A DNA stretch of 64,000 nucleotides. Source: DASPWV01 sp046726375 (GTDB lineage Bacteria; Acidobacteriota; Vicinamibacteria; Vicinamibacterales; UBA2999). Every line of letters starts with the position of its first letter. The stretch's first letter is position 1. Positions 1 through 8,555 of the stretch are shown here, one piece after another. Both the position numbers and the translations under genes were made by a program. The stretch covers positions 1 to 64,000 of the forward strand of contig JBKPAJ010000087.1 in NCBI GenBank assembly GCA_046726375.1, in the 5' to 3' direction. Under the pieces are notes generated by a model, which worked only from the letters and a program-made list of their open reading frames with translations, did not search any database and was not told the DNA's origin.

Positions 1-64
1 GGATCCTCAAGTCCGGCTTCCCCCAATCTGTTATTTTTATAACATTAGTGCGAGAAAACTAACA

Positions 65-2110
65 CTATGTGCGCGGCGTGTCAAGCTGCTCCAGCGACAC
101 GCCCGAGCGGCGCGCCTCGAGCATGCCGCGAACCGTCCTGACGATCTCGGCAACGGCGGCGTCCGGCGTCTTGCCGCGGCGGTCAATCCCGCACACCGCG
201 GTTGTGCAGGAGTGATCGAGCTCCGGAGTCCAGCGCGGTTGGGCCGCCCGGTCGCGGCCGTAGGTGAGGTATGCAGACGCGGTATTGAGCCCCGTGCCCG
301 GGCGTTCGCCGATGAAATGCACAATCACGTCGGGATCGAGAAGCTGCCCGGCGTGATATCCCGCGCGCACGCGGCCGTTGGTGATGACGACATCGTGACC
401 GCTGACGTACACGCCGGCCTGGCGAAACGCGCTGCGCAGGGGCGGCAAGAGGGCGCGCAGTTGTTCGTTGATCGCATTCGCATTCAACCCGTCAGAGACC
501 ACCAGTTGAACCTGCGGCCTCCGGCCGGCCGCGCGCAACCGTTGCAGAATCGCCGCGTCCAGATCGCGAATGCGCTCACCGCGTGGTGGATGGGCCAGGT
601 AATCGTCACGATCGGCGGCAAGCGTCCGGACGCGCTGGTGGGAAGGAGCCGCGTCGCGAATCACACTGTCGTCGAGCGAGGCATAGAGCGCAATACGCGC
701 GTGCGCGAAGAGACGGTCCACACGCGCCTCGGCGAGCGGCGTTTCATCGTGCGCGTACCCCAGATCGAAGCCGGCGGCGCGTAATTCATTGAGCTTTCGA
801 CGCCCTTCGTCCTCGCCGGCATTGGCATACCTCGCGTACAGCGCCGCCACTGACGCGCCCTGCAGATCGCCGCGTCGCGCCTGCATGGCGGAGGTGAGCT
901 GGCGGCCGGTCCTGCGTCGAAGGTGCGGATGCTCGCGAAACGAGGTGGTCAAGTATCCGAGCATCGGATCGGCGTTCCCGGCGACGGCCATCAAATACGC
1001 GGGCGCCGCGCGCTCGACCACGCGCTCCGTCAACAGCCGCAGCGTCGCCGGCGCAATGCCCATGTGAAACGTCGCGCAGACGTCGAGGCCCATCGTGAGG
1101 CCGTGGAGCTTGGCCATCACACTGTCTTCCAGGCACGCGCGTTCGAGCTGTTCGGGCGTTCTGAACACCTCAGGCCCGATGAAGCCGGCCACGTCGTTGA
1201 CGATCATCCACTTGCGCGTGCGCTGTGCGATGTAGCGCGCCACGCCGTAGGTGCGCGATTCCAGCGTCACCATGTCCACGCCCTCGGCGGCGCCGTTGGT
1301 TACAGCAGAACCCTGGCCCGTCTCGAAGTACAACCCGTCGAAGCCGCGTGCGAGATCGAGCACGCCGTCCACATCGAGGCCGACCATTCCCGCCAACGCA
1401 CGCGAGGTGCCGGCCAGACTCTGAAAACCGACATCGACATGCACGCGCGCGCGTGCCGCGTGCTGCTTGGGCAAGTCCGAGAGGACGCAGTACCTCGTCG
1501 GCAGCTCCAGCCGCTCGACGACATTGCGCAACAGCTCCTCGAGGCGGACGATCGTATCGAGCTCGTCGCTTGCGGGATTGAGGCCGATGATCACGTCGCC
1601 GCATCCGTGCGTCAGCCCCTCGAGGATCGAAAAGAGAATTTCCTCTTCCGCGTCCCCGGGACTGTTCGGCTGAATGCGTGACCCGAAGTGCCGTGATGCG
1701 CCGACCGTGACGCCCGGGCCAGGCAACGGGTTGAACACGACGCGAGCGACGCGCGAGAGCTCGTCGTCACTCATCACTTTGACAGCGGCGGCAATGCATT
1801 CGCTGGTCAGGCCTTCCCGATGACGCGCGATCCACGCCGGACCATCGGGGCCAAGCACGTGCTGCGTGAGCTCGTTGACGGTGAGAGGATCGAGGGCGCT
1901 CTGGACCTTGCGATCGATCGATTGCGCCAGCGTGTAGGTGACGCCGTCCTCGACGAGCGGCGCGCGGCGGATCTCACCGAGCGTCGTGGCTCGAAGCGCG
2001 CGACGTGCTTCTAGCCGAATCGCATCGTCGCGCGTGCCGCCAAGCGAGAGATCGCCTTCCTTGAATGCATTGGCGAGGACGAGTGTACTGCGGAGTTCCT
2101 GCGCCTCCAT
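65..2110 (-). CDS. eutBC: Ethanolamine ammonia-lyase, fused large (EutB) and small (EutC) subunits
   Basis: Adenosylcobalamin-dependent lyase that splits ethanolamine into acetaldehyde and ammonia. The first ~450 residues read as EutB (early motif VLANAFKEGDLSLGG, later LTHGCGDVIIGLNP and FETGQGSAVTNGAAEGVD). From about residue 470 the protein reads as EutC (SDGLNANAINEQL, GRVRAGYHAGQLLDPDV, GERPG and SAYLTYGRD). The subunits are normally separate genes, so a single 681-residue chain is unusual. I chose the ATG at 2110 because it lies four bases after the TGA of the upstream gene; TTG 2128 and GTG 2125 are alternatives. It is the last gene of a minus-strand operon. No eutA reactivase, EutD/E or microcompartment shell gene is visible nearby, so the acetaldehyde route is unknown. 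Confidence 0.9.
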   Translation of the reverse strand: MEAQELRSTLVLANAFKEGDLSLGGTRDDAIRLEARRALRATTLGEIRRAPLVEDGVTYTLAQSIDRKVQSALDPLTVNELTQHVLGPDGPAWIARHREGLTSECIAAAVKVMSDDELSRVARVVFNPLPGPGVTVGASRHFGSRIQPNSPGDAEEEILFSILEGLTHGCGDVIIGLNPASDELDTIVRLEELLRNVVERLELPTRYCVLSDLPKQHAARARVHVDVGFQSLAGTSRALAGMVGLDVDGVLDLARGFDGLYFETGQGSAVTNGAAEGVDMVTLESRTYGVARYIAQRTRKWMIVNDVAGFIGPEVFRTPEQLERACLEDSVMAKLHGLTMGLDVCATFHMGIAPATLRLLTERVVERAAPAYLMAVAGNADPMLGYLTTSFREHPHLRRRTGRQLTSAMQARRGDLQGASVAALYARYANAGEDEGRRKLNELRAAGFDLGYAHDETPLAEARVDRLFAHARIALYASLDDSVIRDAAPSHQRVRTLAADRDDYLAHPPRGERIRDLDAAILQRLRAAGRRPQVQLVVSDGLNANAINEQLRALLPPLRSAFRQAGVYVSGHDVVITNGRVRAGYHAGQLLDPDVIVHFIGERPGTGLNTASAYLTYGRDRAAQPRWTPELDHSCTTAVCGIDRRGKTPDAAVAEIVRTVRGMLEARRSGVSLEQLDTPRT

Positions 2111-2114
2111 ACGC

Positions 2115-3506
2115 TCATGACACACCAAGCGCCGCCGCGCGTTCGGCCTGCCACGCCTCGAGATTCGCTATCGACACGTCCTCAGCGTGGTGAAGCGTCC
2201 AGTTGAGCGCCGCGATCAAATCGTCCGCGTCCTCGATGCCCACGGCAAGCCGAATCAGACGATCGAATCCGTTGCGGCGCAACTGATCGGGCGGCGTGAA
2301 GTACTCCGACACGGTCTTGTGGTGGTTCACTTTGGTCGCGAGGCCGTCGAACGACAGCGCGTAGCGGACGATGATGCACGTCGCCAGTACGTCGGCAACA
2401 TGCCGCGTTCGTTCCTCGTCTGCGTCTTTGACGCGGAACGAGAGCATCGAGCCATGGCGAACGTAGTGCTTCGCGATCGCGGCGGCGTCCACGTGCGTCG
2501 GCAATGACGGATGAAAGACCTCGCTCACTTGAGGATGGGTGGCGAGAAACGCCGCAAGTCGGCTGGCAGTCGCCGATCGCCGCGCGTGCACCTGCCCCGC
2601 GACATCGAAGCCGGCCAGAATCGCGGTGGCGCGGCGCCAGTCGAGAATCCCGCCTCGCATGGCGACGAGATCCATCACGGAGTTGCCAAAAGGCGAATCG
2701 CACGTCGCCATGTAACCCCACAGATCACTGTCCCGCCCGCCCAACGCTTTGGTGCCGCTGCCGACCACGACGTCGATGCCCTGCGAGAGCAGCGGCGCCT
2801 TGAAGGCCCAGGGCGTGGCAATCGTCGAGTCCATCACCAGCTTGAGACCGGGAGCCTTGGCGCGGGCATCGCGAACGATCGCCGGCAGCGTGCCCAGATC
2901 TTGCGCGCGAACGAGCGGATTGGTGAACGTCTCGGCAAACACGAATCGCGTTTCCGGACGAATCGCCGACCGTAGCGTCGCGTGATCCCCATCGTCCACG
3001 ATCGTCACCGACCCGTTCAGCCGCGTGGCCAGCCATTCGAGGTACGCCCTGGTTTTGTTGTAGACCTGCCGCATCAATACGGCGTGACTGCCCGGCGACA
3101 TCAACGCATCGAATGCCAGCGTGGTTGCCTGCATGCCGGAGTCGCAGACCAGCGCACAGCTGGCGTGCTCGAGTTCGCGAACGCGCCGAATCAATTCCGA
3201 CGTGGCCGTGGTGCCGTAGCGCGCGTAGAGGTGCGGAAGCTCCGACCAGCACCCTTCGTTGGCAAAGAGAAATGCAGCCTTGGCTTCCTGCCACGCGATG
3301 GCACGAGCGGACCCGAACAGATCTAATTGAACCGTCGGTTCATCAGGGTTCAGGTAGGGAAGGCCCGCGCGTCTGGCATGCGCATCCAACGCGTCGTGCA
3401 GACGACGCGTGGCGTCCGACATGGCATCGAGCGGCGGGCGCTCGGCCGGGCAGCCCGCCGGATCGAGCCAGGCGGCGATGCCCGTTACTCCAGAACGCCC
3501 AGACAC
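2115..3506 (-). CDS. Cys/Met metabolism PLP-dependent enzyme (cystathionine gamma-synthase / O-acylhomoserine sulfhydrylase-like)
   Basis: Fold-type I PLP enzyme of the Cys/Met metabolism family, 463 residues. The Schiff-base lysine is K253 in GSGTKALGG, the pyridine-nitrogen aspartate is D226 in VMDSTIATPW, and CDSGMQATTLAF is the phosphate-binding region. It probably condenses an activated homoserine with cysteine or sulfide, since the gene just upstream makes homoserine and acylates it. Substrate choice (gamma-synthase, sulfhydrylase or gamma-lyase) cannot be read from the sequence. The GTG at 3506 is preferred because a TGAGGA sits about six bases upstream; an in-frame ATG at 3422 has no such site. 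The start overlaps the upstream gene by 22 bp, indicating translational coupling. Confidence 0.85.
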   Translation of the reverse strand: MSGRSGVTGIAAWLDPAGCPAERPPLDAMSDATRRLHDALDAHARRAGLPYLNPDEPTVQLDLFGSARAIAWQEAKAAFLFANEGCWSELPHLYARYGTTATSELIRRVRELEHASCALVCDSGMQATTLAFDALMSPGSHAVLMRQVYNKTRAYLEWLATRLNGSVTIVDDGDHATLRSAIRPETRFVFAETFTNPLVRAQDLGTLPAIVRDARAKAPGLKLVMDSTIATPWAFKAPLLSQGIDVVVGSGTKALGGRDSDLWGYMATCDSPFGNSVMDLVAMRGGILDWRRATAILAGFDVAGQVHARRSATASRLAAFLATHPQVSEVFHPSLPTHVDAAAIAKHYVRHGSMLSFRVKDADEERTRHVADVLATCIIVRYALSFDGLATKVNHHKTVSEYFTPPDQLRRNGFDRLIRLAVGIEDADDLIAALNWTLHHAEDVSIANLEAWQAERAAALGVS

Positions 3507-5833
3507 AAGCAGTCCTCAACACGCGCCAGTCGCGAAACCGCGTCGCGGACCGTCGCAATCTGCTCGTCGGAGCTCGACGAAATCATGAAACCGAGATACA
3601 CCCGCTCGTCTTGGGCGCGGCTCGCGCGGTTCTGCACGGCAAGACCGAAGCGCCGGACGAGACTGTCGATGCGCCGCTCGAGACCCGGATGCGGCTGCGC
3701 CACCACGCGCAGGTAATGCCGGCGTGGCGGCGGAACCGTCGTGGTGTTTGGACGTGCGAGCGGCAGCGACTGCGGCTCCGGCCAGCCAACCGAGTTGTCC
3801 TGCGCAAGATCGATCAGGTCGCCGAGCACCGCCGTCGCCGTCGGCAGAGCGCCCGCACCTTTTCCAAACAGGCTGAGGTCGCCGGACGAAGCGCATCGCA
3901 AATACACGGCGTTGTATTCCTCTTCAACCGACGCGAGCAGGTGCCAAGACGGTAAGAGCAGCGGTTCCACGGCCATGTCGAGCGCACCGTTCACCCGTGC
4001 GGCGCGCGCGATCAGGCGGACGCGACAGCCCATCGCCTCGGCAAGGTCGCAATCGGCCGAGTTGATCTCGCGAATGCCACGCACCGGAAAGCTCTCGGGG
4101 CGCACCCAGGCGCCAAATGCTCGATACGCCAGAATCGAGAGCTTCGCCGCGGCGTCCGTGCCATTGAGGTCCTCGGTGCCGTCTCCCTCGACGAGCCCGA
4201 GAATCTGCGCCTCGGCAAACGCTTCGGCCAGCGAGAGGTCGGCCTGCTCGAGACGCGTGAGGATGAAATTGCACGTGCAGTTGAGGATGCCCGCAACGCT
4301 GTCGATCTCATCGGCGCGATGACTCAGATGACGCAGGATTGGCAACGCCGCGGCCGCGGCCGCTTCACAGTAGAGCGGTGTTTCAGTTCGCTGCGCCAGC
4401 ACCGCGAGCTCGGGAAGCTTCGAGGCGAGCAAGACTCTGTTAGCTGTGACCACAGGTTTGCCGGCCGCAAGCGCCGCCTTGAGAATCGGTTCAACGGCGT
4501 TTCCGCCGGCGACTTCGACGACGACGTCCACTTCGGGGTCGCTGACGACCTCGAGCGGCCGATCGGTGACCGGTATGCCGGCAGCACGCGAGCCGCGATC
4601 TTTCGCAATATTACGGACCGCGATGCTGGACACCCGGAAGCGGACGCCGTAGCGATCGGAGACCGCGGAACCCTGCCGCTCGATCATCTCGAGCAGCCCC
4701 TTGCCGACAACGCCGCATCCGACCAGTCCGATGCGCAGCTCGCGCACCGGTTGCACGCCGATGCCCTCAAACCGCGCCCGCGGAACCGGCCTGAGTTCGC
4801 CGCCAAACGCGCCGGCTTCGCGCAGCACGTCGGCGAGGCGATCCTGATCGGCGAGAAACGCGTCGTGGCCGAACAACGATTCGAGTTTCCAGAGCGACGA
4901 CTGCGCCCCGACTGCCTGCAGTTCGCGGTGCAGCTCCACCTGCAACGCCCAGGGAAACAGCATGTCGCCGGGCACGCCGACGACGATCGTTTCGGCAGTG
5001 ACGTTTGCAAGCGCGGCCCGGGTGCTTTGCGCGTCGTCTCCGATCGCCGCGCGATCGATCGACTCGCTGAGCAGCAGGAAGGTACGGACCGGGAAGCGTT
5101 CCGCGAACCGCTGCCCGTGGTAGTCGAGATACTCGGCCACCGGCGGGCGCTTCAATCCAGGAACGAGCTTGCCGAAGCGCGTGTCGAGCTCGTCGCGCCC
5201 GCGATACGTCAACATGCCCATCTGGCGCGCACGGCTCATGCCTGTGGCAACGTCACCAGTGCGCAGACCGTCGCGCACGAGTTCACGCTGCAAGTGACGC
5301 GTCGCGGTTCCCCATCCGTCGGGGCGCAGACCGCCAGAAATCACAATCGACTTGCCGCAGCGCTCCGCGTGTCGAACGGAGAACGCGACGGCCACCATGC
5401 CGCCGAGGCTTGCGCCAACGAACGTCACCGGCTGGTGGCAGGCAATTCCTTCGAGCCACGCCGCAACGAGATCGGCGAGGCCTGCAACTGAAATCGCGGG
5501 CGGCTCGATGTCGTCCTCAAATCCGCGCCATGTGGAGCCGTTGCCGGGCCAGCTTGGACAAAGCACCGTGTAACGAGTTGGGTCGATGAGGTCTGGCGCG
5601 CAGAGCGCCGGCCACCACGGTTCGCGTTCCTTGGGCTCGGTGGGATCGCCAAACGGAAACGGCGATGCGGTGATGCCACCCACGATTACCACTGCGGGGG
5701 CGGTGCCGATTTCGGGACCGTAGACCCATCCACTCAAGTGCACGTCGGCCAGCTCGTGCCCTTCGATGGTCATCGAAGTACGTTCGACAACAAGACGGCG
5801 AGGCGAGGTGACAGAGGTGGCGATGCTCAACAT
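3485..5833 (-). CDS. Bifunctional homoserine O-acyltransferase (MetX-like) / homoserine dehydrogenase fusion
   Basis: A 782-residue two-domain protein. Residues 1-345 form an alpha/beta-hydrolase of the MetX type, with nucleophile S142 in GASLGG, an acid at D290 (GDMLFPWALQ) and H323 (GHDAF). Residues ~366-700 form homoserine dehydrogenase, with Rossmann motif GLVGCGVVGKG and the catalytic signature NGTDAAAK (D560, K564). Residues ~700-782 resemble an ACT domain (HYLRVVAQ, later ERVYLGFMISS), which often binds a feedback inhibitor. The fused chain would turn aspartate semialdehyde into acylhomoserine for the PLP enzyme encoded next. In the usual VTANK motif the lysine is R466. The order, acyltransferase before dehydrogenase, is the reverse of the pathway. 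First gene of a three-gene operon; ATG 5833 has no strong ribosome site. Confidence 0.88.
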   Translation of the reverse strand: MLSIATSVTSPRRLVVERTSMTIEGHELADVHLSGWVYGPEIGTAPAVVIVGGITASPFPFGDPTEPKEREPWWPALCAPDLIDPTRYTVLCPSWPGNGSTWRGFEDDIEPPAISVAGLADLVAAWLEGIACHQPVTFVGASLGGMVAVAFSVRHAERCGKSIVISGGLRPDGWGTATRHLQRELVRDGLRTGDVATGMSRARQMGMLTYRGRDELDTRFGKLVPGLKRPPVAEYLDYHGQRFAERFPVRTFLLLSESIDRAAIGDDAQSTRAALANVTAETIVVGVPGDMLFPWALQVELHRELQAVGAQSSLWKLESLFGHDAFLADQDRLADVLREAGAFGGELRPVPRARFEGIGVQPVRELRIGLVGCGVVGKGLLEMIERQGSAVSDRYGVRFRVSSIAVRNIAKDRGSRAAGIPVTDRPLEVVSDPEVDVVVEVAGGNAVEPILKAALAAGKPVVTANRVLLASKLPELAVLAQRTETPLYCEAAAAAALPILRHLSHRADEIDSVAGILNCTCNFILTRLEQADLSLAEAFAEAQILGLVEGDGTEDLNGTDAAAKLSILAYRAFGAWVRPESFPVRGIREINSADCDLAEAMGCRVRLIARAARVNGALDMAVEPLLLPSWHLLASVEEEYNAVYLRCASSGDLSLFGKGAGALPTATAVLGDLIDLAQDNSVGWPEPQSLPLARPNTTTVPPPRRHYLRVVAQPHPGLERRIDSLVRRFGLAVQNRASRAQDERVYLGFMISSSSDEQIATVRDAVSRLARVEDCLCLGVLE

Positions 5834-5871
5834 CCGACGATCACGCTAACACAGCGTACAATCCGCGGGCG

Positions 5872-6190
5872 TGCCGGGTCCTAATTATCGCTTCGGGCCG
5901 TTTTTCGTTGACCGGACCGGCTATCGGGTGTTGCGCGGGAACACGGCCCCTCGCGCTGACCCCCCAAGCTCCCTGACCTTCTCCTTTATCTGCTCGACAC
6001 AGCGGGCACTTTAGTCACGAAAGAGCCGCTGCGACGCCCTCTCGCCGGACGCAAACGTGACCGAGAACGCGCTCACGCAGGCAGTTTCAGAGCTGCGGCA
6101 GGCGCTTCGGGACAGTGCTGAGAAGCCGCAGTTCATCAAAACCGTCGCGCGGCGAGGGTGTCGCTTTGTCGCGCCGGTCGAGCCGCTCCC
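5872..6190 (+). pseudogene. Decayed winged-helix (OmpR/CadC-type) DNA-binding domain
   Basis: Three reading frames joined in order give a typical Trans_reg_C domain. The first frame has NYRFGPFFVDRTGYRVLRGN (from 5881). After a frameshift near 5960 comes KLPDLLLYLLDTAGTLVTKE, and after a second near 6055 comes VTENALTQAVSELRQAL followed by FIKTVARRGCRFVAPVEPL. Intact relatives carry this domain at the N-terminus of TolB-, TPR- or adenylate-cyclase-type regulators, which fits the second relic at 6615-6800. At least two frameshifts make it non-functional. The reading frame then runs into a low-complexity CCTCCGTCCCT repeat. Confidence 0.8.
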
Positions 6191-6266
6191 GACCTCCGTC
6201 CCTCCCAGCGACCTCGTTCCCTCCCCCGGCCCTCCATCCGGCTGGAAACCTCGGTCCCGGCGAGCG

Positions 6267-6593
6267 ACCTCCGTCCCTCCTTAACGGGAGACGTCGCTAG
6301 TCCCCTGGAAACGAGAGGCGTTGCATAAGTCGCGGAGCGCGGCGCCCGGATCGCAAGGCGCGCCGACCGCGCATATTGGGCATATGCAAGGAAGAGGCAA
6401 CCGCGATGCCCCGACCGGGAATTATGCGATGCATCTCGTTTCCAGGGGACTAACCCCTCAGTTCACTTGTGTTGACAATCGCGGCGCCGTGGCCCCGCGC
6501 AATTTTGGGGCGTGATAGCAGCACCGTTCGGGCGGTACCGCGCCGTTGGCGTTGTTAACACAAGTGAATTCTGGGATTAGGAGGGACGGAGGT
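6267..6593. repeat. Nested palindromic insertion (three inverted-repeat pairs)
   Basis: Three inverted pairs are visible. The outer arms are 6267-6281 (ACCTCCGTCCCTCCT) and 6579-6593, an exact 15-bp reverse complement. The second pair is 6297-6327 and 6422-6452, near-perfect over 31 bp (core TCCCCTGGAAACGAGA). The third is 6462-6478 and 6552-6568, 17 bp with one mismatch (core TTCACTTGTGTT). GGGAGGGACG-type units also recur at 6200-6260 and 6594-6610. The block sits between two pieces of one decayed regulator gene, so it looks like an inserted non-coding element. No transposase frame is present. Confidence 0.7.
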
Positions 6594-6614
6594 CCCTGGG
6601 AGGGACGAGTCCGA

Positions 6615-6800
6615 CATCGCGAGCCCACCCGCCATCGCCGGACTCGACTTCACCAACGTCAGCGGCGATTCCGAGGCGGCGTGGCTGTCCGCAGGGATTG
6701 CGGAGACCGTGACCGCCGACCTGCTGGCGCTGCACCTTCCGCGTCGTCGATCGCTGGCGAGTGATGGAAGCCGCCCGGCGCACCAACGGTACGCCACACG
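6615..6800 (+). pseudogene. Decayed TolB-like regulator segment
   Basis: The frame from about 6622 gives GLDFTNVSGDSEAAWLSAGI then AETVTADLLAL, the typical start of the TolB-like sensor half of CadC/adenylate-cyclase-type regulators (usually AVLPFxNxSGD). A frameshift near 6737 moves the continuation to another frame: FRVVDRWRVMEAARRTNGT. It is probably part of the same original gene as the winged-helix relic at 5872-6190, with the palindromic block between them. No start codon or full domain remains. Confidence 0.7.
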
Positions 6801-7020
6801 AAGTGGCGGCCGCTGGGCGCGTTCAACGACAACCTGTTCAAGATTGTCGTCTCGATGCTCGCCGTGCACACGGTGACCGCCGATCGCGCTGGCGGCGAGC
6901 TCTCGGTCGTCAGCGCGGTATTACTGCTGCCGTTTCTGCTCTTCCCCGGTTACGCCGGACAACTCGCGGATGTCTATAGCAAGCGCAGGGTGCTGGTGGT
7001 CAGCAAATCGGATTTCTTGG
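6801..7020 (+). pseudogene. MFS transporter (LplT-like) N-terminal fragment
   Basis: The reading frame gives KWRPLGAFNDNLFKIVVSML then, after a gap, LLLPFLLFPGYAGQLADVYS KRRVLVVSKS. GAFNDNLFK and the A-D-x-Y-S-K-R loop are typical of the first two or three helices of lysophospholipid-transporter-like MFS proteins, often fused to acyltransferases. Homology ends near 7020, giving only about 70 of the usual 400 residues. It abuts the regulator relic directly. The following 7020-7200 holds an ATCCGCG-rich spacer with no gene visible. Confidence 0.72.
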
Positions 7021-7228
7021 ATCTCGTCGTGCGCACGGCACGATTCGACGCCCAGCACACAATGTCGGCCCGGTTGCCTGCCACGATCCACACAAGAAAT
7101 CCGCGTAGTCCGCGCAATCCCGCGGATGCCCTTTCTCCGCGTCATCCGCAGAAAGACTCCCCTCGCTTTCGTCAGCCAGGCGCAAATCTGCCTCCGTGAC
7201 CGTCCAACGTGAATATGGGAGGCTTCAA

Positions 7229-7951
7229 ATGCCTTACAAAGGGTTTCTTGCGGTGTGGCGTTCCGGCGTCGGCTCGGGCCCGTACTACTGGGTGACCGGA
7301 TTCAATCTGAGCGATTTCAAGCAGATCGATGACTCGTACTTCAACATCGGCCTGCGGCTGGTTGCTGTCGATATCTACGACCCATATGACAGTTATTCTG
7401 GCGTCTGGCGAGAAGGCAGCGCGGCGCAGCATTGGGACAGTGGCCTCTCCGTCGACGAGTTCAAAGAGAAGGACTCGGAGCAGCGCGCGAAAGGCCGCCG
7501 TTTGCAAGCCATCGAGAAAGACGACGGCGAGCTGATGGGCGTGTGGCGATCCGCGACAGGCACAGAGTATTGGACGACCGGCAAGAGCTGGAGCGAATTC
7601 AAGGACAAAACCAACGACTACTACGCACAGGGCCTGCGCGTCTCGTCGCTCATTGTCGACGACGGCAAGCCGACAGCCGCGTGGCGGCCCGGGACCGGGG
7701 CGCAGTGGGTGCACTGGGGTATGACGGAGGCACAGTTCGTTGCGCTCGATACTGCATATTTTGATCAGGGTCTTCGCCTGCACGCGGCCGACCTCTACGA
7801 CGGTAATTTTGCGGCCGTGTGGCGGCCGGGTAGCGGTGCACAGTGGGTCCACTGGGGTATAAAGCTTGCCGAGCTGAAGTCGCTCGACAACGGTTACAAG
7901 GAGGATGGCCTCAAGATGGTCATCCTCAAGGCCAAGCAGCACACGCCGTAG
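7229..7951 (+). CDS. Tandem-repeat protein (bacterial tandem repeat domain 1-like)
   Basis: A 240-residue protein made almost wholly of five copies of a ~47-residue unit of the form xAVWRPGxGxxxWxxG, about ten residues, then YxxxGLRLxxxxxYD. Clear copies include AVWRSGVGSGPYYWVTG, GVWRSATGTEYWTTG, AAWRPGTGAQWVHWG and AVWRPGSGAQWVHWG. This resembles BTRD1, the structural repeat found beside beta-lactamase-like polyglycine hydrolases (family assignment by eye). No catalytic domain, signal peptide or membrane segment is present, so it may act as a binding module. The ATG at 7229 follows GGGAGG by six bases; in-frame upstream starts lack such a site. Confidence 0.78.
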   Translation: MPYKGFLAVWRSGVGSGPYYWVTGFNLSDFKQIDDSYFNIGLRLVAVDIYDPYDSYSGVWREGSAAQHWDSGLSVDEFKEKDSEQRAKGRRLQAIEKDDGELMGVWRSATGTEYWTTGKSWSEFKDKTNDYYAQGLRVSSLIVDDGKPTAAWRPGTGAQWVHWGMTEAQFVALDTAYFDQGLRLHAADLYDGNFAAVWRPGSGAQWVHWGIKLAELKSLDNGYKEDGLKMVILKAKQHTP

Positions 7952-8555
7952 TTGAATAATGAAAGGACCGCTCCATGGTTACCGACGAACACATGCGTAC
8001 ACACGAGCGCGAGGTGGGCTACTGCGGAGGACTTGATAGTCAGCGTGCGCAGGCCGCACGGGAGACCGATGATCGCGCGGCCGAGCGGGCCTCGAGCCAA
8101 TTCGTAGCCGGGAACACTGAAGTTGGCCGTTCCGGGGGACGGGCCGCCAGCGCCGAGCGCGACACCAGCACCGGTGGCGAAGGCGCCGAGGACGATCGCG
8201 CGGCAGAACAGGCGGAATCTGAAAGGGTTGCCAGTAGGCTCACCGCTCGGCGTTTCGGTCGTGAAAACGATGCCGACGAAGCCGCCGCCGGCGGCGGTTC
8301 TCGTTCAAGTCGCTGACGGCTGTGCACGGAGCTCGGCAGAGTACCCCATTGTGGGGAAGTATGCGACCTGTTGATCAAACGGCGACCCAACGGCGGCGTC
8401 GGGGCGTTGGCAATCGTCAACGCGGAGCTGATTCTCTTGGAGCGCGGCCATGCCGAAATTGGCTGTGCTCCGGTAATTAGCTGAGCGGATGCACCGCGTC
8501 TGTGCCGTTGGCCAGGATCACAGAAGTAATCCGCGTGATCAGCATAATCCGGGCA
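7952..8555. other. Intergenic stretch without an intact gene
   Basis: A plus-strand frame from the ATG at 7975, preceded by GAAAGGA, could encode about 113 charged low-complexity residues, but nothing in it looks like a family. The minus-strand frame across the same DNA has much better codon character and is listed as a relic. The last 70 bases before 8556 contain ATCCGCGTGATC-like spacer sequence similar to that at 7095-7165. No RNA gene seen. Confidence 0.5.
8030..8486 (-). pseudogene. Unidentified decayed coding region with an in-frame stop
   Basis: One minus-strand frame is open from about 8486 to beyond 8030 apart from a single TGA at 8305-8307. Before the stop it reads NFGMAALQENQLRVDD then DQQVAYFPTMGYSAELRA. 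After the stop it reads GGFVGIVFTTETPSGEPTGN, AIVLGAFATGAGVALG and TANFSVPGYELARGPLG. Third codon positions are mostly G or C, as in real genes here. I do not recognise the family. No good start codon follows the stop. It could be one gene broken by a nonsense mutation, or two adjoining fragments. Confidence 0.4.

Noticed and set aside
1..64. Palindrome GTTATTTTTATAAC at the left edge as a terminator for eutBC
   Set aside because: The stem is only a few AT pairs and no T-run follows in the right orientation; insufficient support.
7975..8316. Plus-strand 113-residue reading frame after the tandem-repeat protein
   Set aside because: Despite a fair ribosome site the product is low-complexity and charged, and the opposite strand has better coding character.
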